DNA from: Bursaphelenchus xylophilus
Taxonomy: Eukaryota > Nematoda > Chromadorea > Rhabditida > Aphelenchoididae
DNA length: 64,000 nt
Direction: 5' to 3'
Assembly: GCA_904066235.2 (NCBI GenBank)
Contig: CAJFCV020000005.1
Coordinates: 2,046,001 to 2,110,000, forward strand
The notes below the pieces were generated by a model. It worked only from the letters and a program-made list of their open reading frames with translations. It made no database searches and had not been told where the DNA came from. Below are positions 24,801 to 35,260 of the stretch, piece by piece; position 1 is the stretch's first letter; the number at the start of each line of letters is the position of its first letter. The position numbers and the translations under genes are program-made.

Positions 24801-25706
24801 CAGGGGAAGTACTCCAAGTGCGACTAAGCATGGCTGCAAACCGGGCCAGCCCGGCCCGGGCCAGCCCGGCCCGGCCCAGCCCGGGCCGCAGGCCCGGGCT
24901 TAAATCTCCAAGCCCGGCCCGGGCCCGGGCTTGGAAAATTTGGAAAGCCCGGCCCGGTTCGGCCCGGAAAATTTTTATACTAGGTTGGAAAGAAAGAAAG
25001 CGGGAAATGAAAGGAAAATTATGGCAAAATGTAAAGAAAAATTTAGCAAAACCTAGGTACATAAGGTCACTTTACGTTCGCTATCAGCAGTGTGTCCGAA
25101 AAAATGAAAAATTCTGTCGAAAAAGCTTATTTTTTCCTTTTTTCCGGGCAAAAGTCAGATTTCAAAAAAACCGGGCCGGCCCGGGCCGGGCCTAAAAAAA
25201 GAAGCCCGGAGGCGGGCCGAGAAATTAGTCGGCCCGGCACGGGCCGGAAAATTTTGCAAAGCCCGGCCCGGAGCCATGCCTAAGTGCGACGCTTAGATTT
25301 TCTTTAGATTTTGCACACATGTCGGGCATTGACTAAATATCAATTCCTGAAAGTTTTAGCTCGCGCTTTGCGAGCGCCGCCGAGATATTGAACGATTTTT
25401 GCCGCCGAGAGAGCACGCTAAACGCGGAGAGCGGTCAGAGAGAAAAACGCTTTCTGGCCATTACTTTGACAGTTTCGTCCGGAAAAATTTGATTTTTTGT
25501 AGAAACATTATCCTTTACGGTAGAAATAGGCATGAAACTTTTCGTGCCGAAATTCGGCAAAAAGTCCTAAATTTTCGCCGACTTTCGATCTAAAAATCTC
25601 GGTTGTGCGCGAGCTAGGATTCTCGCATATATCTTAGAAAAAATTATTCTAAATTTGTGCCAAGTTTCATCCAAATCTGAGCGTCGCACTTGGAATACTT
25701 CCCCTG
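24801..25706. mobile_element. REP-A full copy, split by a nested hAT MITE
   Basis: The ends CAGGGGAAGTACTCCAAGTG and its inverse (25687-25706, CACTTGGAATACTTCCCCTG) are flanked by TGA on both sides. The element is interrupted just inside its left end by the GC-armed hAT MITE at 24825-25282. The nesting dates REP-A as the older insertion here. Confidence 0.8.
24825..25282. mobile_element. GC-armed hAT MITE, copy 2 (458 bp)
   Basis: TAAGCATGGCT and its inverse AGCCATGCCTA bound the element. AGTGCGAC is duplicated exactly at 24817-24824 and 25283-25290, and AGTGCGAC is part of the REP-A end it landed in. GGGCCCGGCC-type arms flank an AT-rich centre. Confidence 0.9.
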
Positions 25707-25744
25707 TGAATTAAAAATTTAAAATTTTTCAAAAAAAATTTTTT

Positions 25745-26228
25745 TTTTGCCTTGGTCCCCCCTTACCTCCGATTTTTAGCCATTACCCAAAAAATTTTTT
25801 TTTAATTTGACCTATGAATTTTGATAAAACTTGGCACAAATTTTAGAGAAGAATTTGTCAAAAAGATGTCTGAAAATTCTAGCTCAAAATCATCTCGCGT
25901 TTTGCAGAAATAACGTCCAAAAATTTTTTTGCGATTTTCAGATCGGCAATTTTAACATTTGTTATAAACGAGGTAAATAACATTTCTGCAAAGTTCCATA
26001 TTTTTCCGAGCTCAATCCGCTATAATATATCGCTAAAAAGTATTTTTTCCCTGACCGTCTCTCCTCATTTTCCATGATCTCTCACTCACAAAAATCGTTG
26101 AATATCTCGGCTGCCCCTATAAGGCGTGGGCTGAAATTTTCAAGGATTTATTTATGAGCCATATAGAGCTTCTATGCCAAATTTGAAGAAAATCCGAGAG
26201 GTGGACTTTGAGCAGTTGAACATGATAT
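25745..26228. mobile_element. REP-A-related subfamily copy
   Basis: It is diverged from the main family but has the same order: TTTTGATAAAACTTGGCACA, CTCGCGTTTTGCAGAAATA, CTGACCGTCTCTCC, AAAATCGTTGAATATCTCGG and AAATTTGAAGAAAATCCGAG. A sister copy is at 27940-28316, so this is a distinct subfamily. Confidence 0.6.
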
Positions 26229-26268
26229 TATTTTAGATAGAGGTCAAAAAACTGACTTTTATTTGGGT

Positions 26269-27090
26269 CTATGTTTTTCGCATAGAAATAAAAATGCTTT
26301 TTCTTAGAAAACTTATTTTTAGAAAAAATAATTTTTTTCATAGAAAAAAAACATTTTTATTTTAGAAAAGAATGGTTTTTTCTTAGAAAGTGCAATTTTT
26401 AGTAAATTTGTGTAAAATAATAACAAAAATTGATTTTAAACAGTAACTAGTAGTGAATTTTATTAAGTAGTGGGGTAAAATAGTAAGAGTAGTTACTTTT
26501 TGAGTGAACATTGGAGGCTGGGGTATTCGATGGTGCTGATTTCGAAAACATAGTTCGTTTTTTGTGATTTTGACTTTTTTCTTAAGTAGTACTGTAAGTT
26601 AGTAGCAATTTTGATTTTTTTCTTAATTGTTGAATTGGTTAATTGAATATTCTTTCTGGTTCGTCGGAATTTGTCTGAAGTTATATAAGGGTTAACTCAA
26701 GGATGAGCAAGAAATCTTTTTCAATCGACATTGACGGCATAAACAATACAAATCGTTACTAACTTACAGTACTACTTAAGAGAAAAAGTCAAAATCACAA
26801 AAAACGGACTTTGTTTTCGAAATCAGCACCATCGAATACCCTATTCCCCAATATTCACTCAAAAAGTAACTACTCTTACTATTTTACCCTACTACTTAAC
26901 GAAATTCACTACTTGTTACTGTTTAAAATCAATTTTTGTTATTATTATACACAAATTTACTAAAAATTACACTTTCTAGGGAAAAACCATTTTTTTCTAA
27001 AATAAAAATGTTTTTTTCTATGAAAAAAATCATTTTTTCTAAAAATAAGTTTTCTAAGAAAAAGCATTTTTATTTCTATACGAAAAACAT
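26269..27090. repeat. Long palindrome with ~340-bp arms
   Basis: 26269-26610 is the near-exact inverse of about 26752-27090. Examples are TAAGTAGTACTGTAAGTTAG against CTAACTTACAGTACTACTTA, and GGTGCTGATTTCGAAAACAT against the inverse near 26815. The spacer is ~140 bp. It could fold into a long hairpin if transcribed. No TIR-type end or duplication could be fixed. Confidence 0.75.
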
Positions 27091-27939
27091 TTTCCCCTTT
27101 TATTTTTGTTTTCTGACCACGGCATACTGTAAAATAACTTTCTTACGTCCCAAAAAGCCCTCAGATCACATTTGAGCCACTCGTTATACCGTAAAAAATA
27201 TCTTGCCTCGTTTTTTTATATTATATTATACTAGACACCCATTTGCAAACCAAAGACCAGCCGATTAGATAGTCATGAACAAAAGGACAGGGTTGACATG
27301 ACATTCGAAAGGTCACAATGCAACTAGTGGAAGGGACTAATAAAGTTCAGCTTTGTACACAATTTTTCAAGCTCCAATTGGTCCGAAATAAGTCCAAAGT
27401 GCTGGGCCAAAGCGTACGAAAAATTGATTAAAAATTGAAAAAATTGGAGTTGTGGTGGGAATTTTTTTTGGTTTTTTTTTTTGCAATTTTTCGATTTTTT
27501 CGAATTAAAAAACAAAAAAAAACGTGATTTTTTCGCGATTTTTTTTGTCATTTTTATTTATTTTTTCTCCGATTTTTTTTTAATTTTTTTAAATTTTCTA
27601 TGAAAATGTTTTTTATTTTTCCCAAAAATCTCATAGTACAGAGCTGTAAAAGTATAAAAATCTAAGGGCATACCTCCTCAAAGCCCTTTTACGACGCAAT
27701 ACAATGTTCTATACGATCACGACTACTTTGGCTAATGACTTTTGGCCTTCTGCTAAGCCATAATCCCGTCGACAATAACCGGCTTAAAACAATGGCTTCG
27801 GATTAGCGTACGGTATAAAAGATGGCACATGGAAACGCAGGGGGGACACTCTTATATGCGTACGAGAGAAGAGCAGTGCGAAAAATTTGGGTGAAAAAAT
27901 TTAATTGATGTTTTTTCGAGAAAAAAATTTGTTGGGGGA

Positions 27940-28316
27940 GATTTTGATGAAAATTGGGACAATTTTAGATGCTTTTTAACTCGCGCTTTGCAGAAACTAT
28001 TGAGATTTTTGGATCCAAAAATAGATTTTTTTTCTGTTAGAAAATTTCAAGGTTTATTATAAATGAGGTAAATAATTTTTCTACAAAATCTACTCTTTTT
28101 CCGAGCGCAATCCGCAAAGATACGTCCAAAAAAAGTATTTTTTCTCTAACCGTCTCTCCTCCTTTCCATAGTCTCTCGTACGCAAACATCGTAGAATATC
28201 TCGGCTGAGCCTGCAAAGTATGAGCTAAAATTCTGAGGGATTACAGTATAGCCTATATACAGCGTCTATGCCAAGTTTGAAGCAAATGGGAGAGCTGGAC
28301 TTGCAGTACTGGACTT
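27940..28316. mobile_element. REP-A-related subfamily copy
   Basis: It matches the 25745-26228 copy in order (CTCGCGCTTTGCAGAAAC, GTTTATTATAAATGAGGTAA, TCTAACCGTCTCTCCTCC, ATCTCGGCTGAGCCTGCAAA). The adjoining 27100-27935 sequence holds no supported gene. A TATAAAAG at about 27815 is not linked to a reading frame. Confidence 0.6.
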
Positions 28317-29274
28317 TATATTATTTTAGATGGACGTCCAAAAAATTCATTTTTATATCGTCTTAAAGACGTCATAGATTGTTAAAATCAATCTTTCTAG
28401 GCTTATTACGTATCTCTGTGTATCTCTGCGTCATATCCGACCGCATAATACATAGGTTCATATTAATTTTACCTCCTTTTTTGGACCTTACACTAGCTCG
28501 CTCAAAAATATTGCGCAAGTCGATAAATCTCGATAATTTACACTCTATTTTCGTCTTCGAGCCGCCACAACGAACCTCTTCTGTTGTGTGAAGTCAAAAT
28601 TTATGAATCTCTTCGGGCTAAATAATGTAATTTACCCTTCACATCTCCTTTTTGCCAATTCCTCATATAAATTCGGGTGTTCCGAGCTCAAAAGTCAGTT
28701 CCTACGGGGTGTTTTGATGTTGTTTTGTTGTAAATGGGACGGTAATTGAATGGAGGGTTTCAGATAAAGGGTTCGGAGAAATTTTTAACGTTTTTGTATA
28801 TTATTTTAGTTTTTTAGCCTGAAATTACAAAGGAATAGTAAAAAAGTAAACTTTACTTGCCTTTTAAAAAGTCCACAATGTCGAAAATGCTCTATAAAGG
28901 CTGCATTTCACAGTATGAACTTACAAAAGCCGGAATTTCTTTCAAAATCTCGACTTCTGAAAATTCGCCAGGGCGCAGCTCGCGGGAATCAAATTTTGTC
29001 AAAACCGTAAATTTGATCTTGTACTTGATCTTTCAGCTATTTCATGGTCTCAAATAGACCATTTCCCTCCTTTATTGCCTCATATTATCCGCACTTTTTG
29101 CAATGCGCAACAAACCCCGGTCCATTATTCATGAATAATATAAGATTTTGCACCTCAACTCGTTTTACCACGGCCGCGAACGCTCATGAAATATTCATGG
29201 CACGCGAAAACCCCCTCGAGCACCACACTTGGCCCTTCGTGTTACTGCCCCGCTTCATACAGTAATTTACAGGC
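28317..29274 (+). other. Upstream region of the phospholipase C gene
   Basis: An open frame from the ATG at 28878 (MSKMLYKGCISQYELTKAG) is present but does not chain in phase into the acceptor TTTACAG ending at 29272. It may be an untranslated or alternative exon. The acceptor two bases before the ATG at 29275 suggests a cis or trans splice directly at the start codon. Confidence 0.35.
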
Positions 29275-32200
29275 ATGTCGGGCGTGGTGGAGCCGCTGTG
29301 GATTCGGCCGGAATCGGCGCAAAAAGAACACATCGAAGAGGAGAAGATGCAGCGATTGGAGTGCGAGGCCGCGAACAAGATTCTGGGACAAGGAGTTGAG
29401 GTGAGCAAAGCTGTTTTGATGCGTTTTGTTCAGTTTTTTTAGAAAATTTGAGATCAGTTATATTGCACTAGATAAATTGATGAATTTTGAATAGAATTTT
29501 GAGCGAATACAAGAGTCTATGGTATTTTTAGGTCCGTCGGATTGCTGGTGGAGTGGTTTCGAAGCCGGCAGTGCTCTGTGTTCATGACGGCAAAATTCTG
29601 ACCTATCCAAGTACAAGTTGTTTTGTCTTGCGATCGCTCCGGGTAAAGCTCTCAACTCCCATAAAAACCAGTAAGTTTTGGTCTGAAAAGTATTTTGTTA
29701 CAATTTTAGACCCCTGAAGCAGGTAAAAATTCAAATTTCAGTGGAACTAAATCGACTTCTCGAGGTTCGGCAAGGTTATCATAGTGATGGTCTGCATCGT
29801 GCCTCAAAGAAGCCGAATTTCCGCAAAGACGCACCTGTAAGTCGTTGAATTTTTGCTTGTTGATTTACGACATGGTATATTACGATATTTTTTACAGGAG
29901 AAACGCTGTTTTTCACTCATCGCAAAGCACCAAAGGAATTCCGTAAAAGCCATCGACTTCCTTGCGGACAATCAAAACGAACTCGAAACCTGGATCGATG
30001 CGTTGAAGATTGTGCTCAAGCATTTGGTGGAGAATTGCGTCACATTTGACGAGAAGATTTGGTTGATGAAACATTTCCGGAAAGCCGACATCGACAAGAA
30101 TGGCGCGTTGGCCTTCAATGAGCTGTGGATGCTGCTGAAACAGCTGAATTCACAGATGAATGAGGTCCATGTGAGGTGTTTGTTTAATGTAAGTGAAGGT
30201 TATGGTCTTATAGTTCGTTGAAAGTTGATTTGAAGGATGTGGGGTACAATTTGGGGAAACGGGAGATTAAATATTGATTTAGTGGGGCAAGTGTAATATA
30301 GAGGATAGAAGAAGTCTTTAGAGATCTTCTTCAATGCCTTTGATTAAATTTAATCATTGGGAATGATCTGTAAGGGCTTGGCGTTCAATTTTAAAGCTCA
30401 GGGGTAGAAATTAAAAAAACAGGAGATCAAATATTGATTTAGGTGGGCATCTTTAATATCTAAAATAAAGTCGATCTTAATGAGGTTGCTATTAGCTGAA
30501 AATCGAAGGTTAGGAGTTTCAAATAGTCAAGGTTTAATGTGTGTGACTCCTGGGTAAAGTTTGAACAAACGCGGTCCAACGTTGATGTCAACAGGGCAAG
30601 TGCAATATCAATCAAAATAGCATGCAGAAGGCTGATATTTTCCAGTCTAAATGTGGAGTTAGGTTCTGTAAGGGCTCTAGATTGAAGCTATAAGACATGC
30701 GACATCTATTTGTTTTGGTTCGATGTCTTTTTGTAAATCTTTGGTAAGGTGGACACCAGGCAAAATTTTGATGACACAACCCTAAATTTAGAGTCAAATT
30801 TAGTTTCCTCTGGACCCTTTAATGCCTTTTCTATAAAATAAACCAGTTTATTACAGTGGTGGACCTGATCCAATGACAAAAAACGTACCATTTTGCATCC
30901 GGGAAGTATCAAAAATGTGACAAAATGCTTCCCTCTCCAGGTGAAAACACTCCGATTTCAAAAGCGCGCCCGCTCTTTTTGTGAGAGAAATTTGAAGGCG
31001 CTCTTCAAAACGAAGTTTTTTCGCTTGGAGAAGGAAGCATTTTGCCACATTTTTGATGCTTCCCGGATCTAAAATGGTATGTCTTTTGCCACTGGATCGG
31101 GTCCGTCACTGTATGTCTCGACCTGTAATCCCATGCCCCATATAAGTATCTTCCTTGTTGTAAGTATTGCTCTGCCTGTCTTTCACACGCAAGATCACGT
31201 CATTATTCTACAATTTCCTTTCAGAAAATCCTCGAAAAACACAACAAATCGAAGGCTCAATTGGAGTTGAATGAGTTTCTGGAGCTCTTCCGATTACTCA
31301 CCACTTCCGAAGAGCTGAAACACGCCTTGAGGGAGAATTCGGAGAAATCCGAGGAATTCATGGACTCCAGAGACTTGTGTAAATTCCTCCGTGACGTGCA
31401 AGGATTCGAAGATGTGGATTGGCAGACCGCAACAGACCTCATAAAACAGATGGAAATCCATTCAAAAAATCCCAATCGCAATAGTCCGGTGAAAATGAAT
31501 GGTCAATTAGTCCTTACGGCGAATGGTAAGAGCTTTTTACTGCATTTTCGACCTTTAAATTTGCTAAAAATTGACTTAAACAGAGTTTTTTTTGAGAATT
31601 TTGCCTAGTACAATATAAAAATTTTCGATTTTCATTATATTTTTTGTATTTTAGGGTTTCGCCGACTCCTTCAAAGCAAATATGGCTCGATTTACAAGCC
31701 GAATCATCAGCATATATATCAGGATATGACTCAACCGTTGTGCAATTACTATATTTATAGTAGTCATAACACCTACCTAACCGGCCTTCAATTGAGTGGT
31801 CGAGCGACGGTTGAAGGGTACATTTCGGCGTTGAAGGCTGGTGCAAGACTCTTGGAATGTGAGTTTTGAGAATTTTCGGTAGTTTTTTTGGGTTGGGTTA
31901 CTTTTTTGACTAGTGCAATATATTAGCAAGTGTAAGGTAAATTTTGCTAAAATTACTGTTGATTTTAAGATAGAAAAGGTTATTGAAGCGTTGTAACGGA
32001 TATTTTCGTCTTTTGGGATCTTTGAAATAGGAATTTTGAACTTTTTTTGGCGTTTTTATATCAGCATGGGTAGTATAATATAAACTTGGTCATAATTTTT
32101 AGTTTGTCATGCGTAAGCTTGGTCGTATAGCTTTGTTAGACCCCAGACTGCTTATTTTATTGAGTGAAAGCGAATTTACGATAATTTTTGGGGTCTAGAC

Positions 32201-34971
32201 GTACCGAACTACCTAGTTTAATATAAGTTTTATCTACAGTGGCAGACCTGATCCAGGGGCAAAAAAACGTACCATTTTGCATCCGGGAAGTATCGAAAAA
32301 TGTATCAAAATACCTCCCTCTCCAAGGGAAAAAACTCCGATTTCAAAAGCGCGTCCGCTTTTTTTGTGAGGGAAAGGCCCTTCAAACGGAGTTTTTTAGT
32401 TGGAAAGGGAGGCATTTTGCTACATTTTTTGATACTTTCCGGATGCAAAATGGTACGTTTTTTGCCACTAGATGAGGTCTGCCACAGTAGATAAAAATTA
32501 TATTAAACTAGGTAATTCTTTACATCTAACCCAAAAATTATCGTAAATTCCTTTTCACTCAATAAAATGAGCAATCTATGATCTAAAAAAGCTATACGGC
32601 CGAGCTTACGCAAGACAAACGAAAAATTATGAGAAAATTTATATTACACTACCTATGCTGATATAAAAACCCCCAAAAAAAGTTTAAAATTCCTATTTCA
32701 AAGATCGCAAAAGCCGAAAATATCCGTTACAACGCTTTAATAACCTTTTCTAACTTTAAATCAACACTAATTTTAGCAAAGTTTACCTTACACTTGCCAA
32801 TATTGCACTAGTGAAAAAAGTAACCCAAACCAAAAAAACTCATGAAAAACTAAAAAAGTCACTGTAATTTTCCAAATTTCAGTGGACATTTTTGATGGTG
32901 AAGATGGAGAACCCAAAATCACTCACAAACGAACCCTCATCACCGCCATTGGATTGCGCAACGCCCTCACTTACATCAAACGTTACGCATTTGAGAAGTC
33001 GCCCTACCCGATTATACTAACCCTGGAGAATCATGTGTCATACGACCAACAAAAGACCATGGCCCAAATTTTTGAGGAAATCCTAGCCGATATGCTCTAC
33101 ATCCCAACCCCCGAGACCGTCGACGGCCCGATCCCATCGCCAGAACAACTGAAATTTAAGATTTTGTTGAGAGGAAAAGTGACTCAAGGCATTTTCGAGG
33201 CGGATGATGAGGACAGCAATGAAGATGAGAAGAAAAAACTGGAAGCGAAGAGCAGCGGAGTGAAAGAGACCCATCCCGCAATGAATCGGATCATCGCATT
33301 GCCAACTGTGCCGCTGAAGAAACACTTTGTGGAGAATATTATTCATGACCGTAAGTAAAAATTTGGTTGTTGTGAGTGAAAATGAAGAATATTTGGGAGT
33401 AAGAGGGATGATATAGGAACTAGAGAGTTGTCTGAGCTTGTATGGGGATGGTAACGTCTGGGAAGAAAGAATTTTTACAATTTTTTGGAGTTTGTAAACT
33501 ATGTTACACTAGGCAAATTTTAGTCAAAAAAGTTTAAAAAATAGTGTTAGTTCTACATTTCAGCGGTAGATAAAGGTAGTATGGGCCAAGATAGGTCATA
33601 TATAGAGGTTAGAATAAAGAATCTGGTGAAATTTTTGTATTAATTTATATTGCACTAGGTACTTTTAATGAAAAACATTCAAAAATAAGATGATTTTCGG
33701 CTTTTTGTGGCGGAACAAAGTAGTATATGTCAAGAATTACTGTTTTATGGTACGGTGGATGAAAAAATTGACAAAATTTGAGGTCAATGATATTATACTT
33801 GATATTAAATTTGATCACCCGGTTGCAAAAGTTTAGCCGATTTTTTTGTATAATTTTTTAGTTAACGATCCTAGATGACAATTAGAAGATTTTGAACGAT
33901 CTTTTGAGTATTTTTTATAATCCAAAAAATTTTTAGACGCCTCTCATTCCTCGGCGTCTCTCGGTGAATCCGTCGTTGATTGGTTCGCCACTCAGAGCTC
34001 ACTCATCCACAAATACACTCAAAAACACATGGTAAAGAGCTATCCGCATGGTATTCGACAGGACTCTTCCAATATGCACCCGTTAAACTCGTGGCTTTGT
34101 GGAGTCCAATGTGTTGCGATGAATCTGCAGACAGAAGGAGAAGAAACCGACCTCAACGTCGGTCTTTTCACTGTAAATGGAATGTGCGGCTACTACCTGA
34201 AGCCGGAGATTCTTAGACTCGGTTTGAACCCCATTGAAGTGGGCAGAACGACAGAGAAATGGATGAGAATGCGGATCAAGGTGATCAGCGGACAATATTT
34301 GCCCAATGCAGATCCATCCGATGATATCATTGATCCGTATGTGTGCCTACAGGTGATTGGAATCCCTGCAGACACGAACAAGTGCAGAACGAAAGCTTTG
34401 AGAGACAATGGTAAGGAGATTTTCAAAAATTTTGGGATTATTCGGGGAAAATGTGGGTTTTTGAAGGAAAATCTAAAAAATAGGTAATTGTGACGCCGTT
34501 TTATTATTTGAAATTGATGTTGATTGGTGTAAAATGGCTTGAACTTTAATGATGCAGATTTTGAGAAATTTTGGATTTGTAAATTACGAGTTATAGGCCT
34601 TTTTTTGGTCGAAAAATTGGATTTTTTACGGATTTTGGGGGAATTTTTGATTTTCAAGATTTTTTAACGAGGGTTTGGTATTCAAAATGAAGTTAGATAG
34701 TAGCTGAAGTAGTAACACTCCCATTTCAGGCTTCAATCCTGTCTGGAACGAGGAATTTTCCTTCCAAATCACCTCGCCCGACGTCGCTTTCCTCCGATTT
34801 GTGGTCATGGACTTTGACACCACCTCGGCGGACGACTTTGTCGGCGAATTCACAATCCCCGTGACGAGCATCCGGCCCGGCTACTCGTTTGTCCGCCTCC
34901 GCACCTTCCAACGCTCCCCCGACGAAGCGGCCAGCCTTTTCGTTCATATCGACATCTCCGATGAATACTAA
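29275..34971 (+). CDS. plc-4: Phosphoinositide phospholipase C, delta type
   Basis: Nine exons chain to 779 residues: 29275-29400, 29532-29670, 29742-29836, 29898-30188, 31225-31525, 31655-31858, 32883-33350, 33937-34410 and 34740-34971. The order is PH-like region (about 43-160), EF hands (canonical loop [12 protein letters not shown] at 184-195), X domain (about 325-470), acidic linker ([12 protein letters not shown]), Y domain (about 535-650) and C2 (about 660-779). It hydrolyses PIP2 to diacylglycerol and IP3 at membranes. Six residues match the rat PLC-delta1 active site with a constant offset of 44: H355, N356, E385, D387, H400 and E434. SSHNTYLTG and LENH are intact. The size and PH-EF-X-Y-C2 order without extra domains fit the delta class. 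The symbol is by analogy with the C. elegans delta enzyme and is not proven orthology. Introns 4 and 6 are enlarged by MITE and palindrome sequence. Confidence 0.92.
30852..31113. mobile_element. PAL-E hairpin MITE, copy 1
   Basis: TACAGTGGTGGACCTGATCC at the left is mirrored by the inverse at 31094-31113. Internally, ACGTACCATTTTGCATCCGG is mirrored by CCGGATCTAAAATGGTATGT. It lies in PLC intron 4. It is followed by a short fragment of a PAL-B end (ATGTCTCGACCTGTAATCCC, near 31112). Confidence 0.8.
31875..32855. repeat. Whole-intron palindrome in PLC intron 6
   Basis: About 31875-32234 is the near-exact inverse of about 32490-32855. Paired examples are GTTACTTTTTTGACTAGTGC with GCACTAGTGAAAAAAGTAAC, and AACGGATATTTTCG with CGAAAATATCCGTT. 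The PAL-E element at 32235-32489, itself palindromic, sits at the exact centre. Nearly all of the 1,024-bp intron is therefore one foldback. Confidence 0.85.
32235..32489. mobile_element. PAL-E hairpin MITE, copy 2
   Basis: TACAGTGGCAGACCTGATCC at the left is mirrored by GAGGTCTGCCACAGTA at the right. The inner arms carry CCATTTTGCATCCGGGAAGT and its inverse. TA-bounded ends suit a Tc1/mariner-type non-autonomous element. Confidence 0.8.
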
Positions 34972-35020
34972 CTTAATCTTGTTGAATTTTAAACCGGTAA
35001 CCCCTTGTAAATATGTGATA

Positions 35021-35026
35021 AATAAA
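35021..35026 (+). terminator. PLC polyadenylation signal
   Basis: AATAAA lies 50 bases after the PLC stop codon. The next gene starts only 290 bp after that stop on the same strand, so an operon is possible but no spliced-leader site is evident. Confidence 0.6.
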
Positions 35027-35260
35027 ATTATTTTGTTGAAAAAACTGTAAGATGGAAGTGGGAGCAAGAAAAATCAATAAAATTGTAACATTGCCAATAT
35101 AAAGGTTTCATCGTATAAAATGTCGTCAATTTCGTCATTCTACAAATCTTCGTAGAATTCTCGATCACATTGTTCTCTCTCAAATGGTTGTCCACGTGTA
35201 GATCAGTACATTCGTCAAGTTTTCTAACAAAATTGTGTCCAAAAGAGGTTGATTATCAGA

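Noticed and set aside
29275..34971. PLC might be an inactive PLC-like protein because THKRTL replaces the usual YHGHTLT
   Set aside because: Counting residues shows that the catalytic His is the one in TH (H400, matching rat H356). All six active-site positions keep a constant offset of 44, so the enzyme looks competent.
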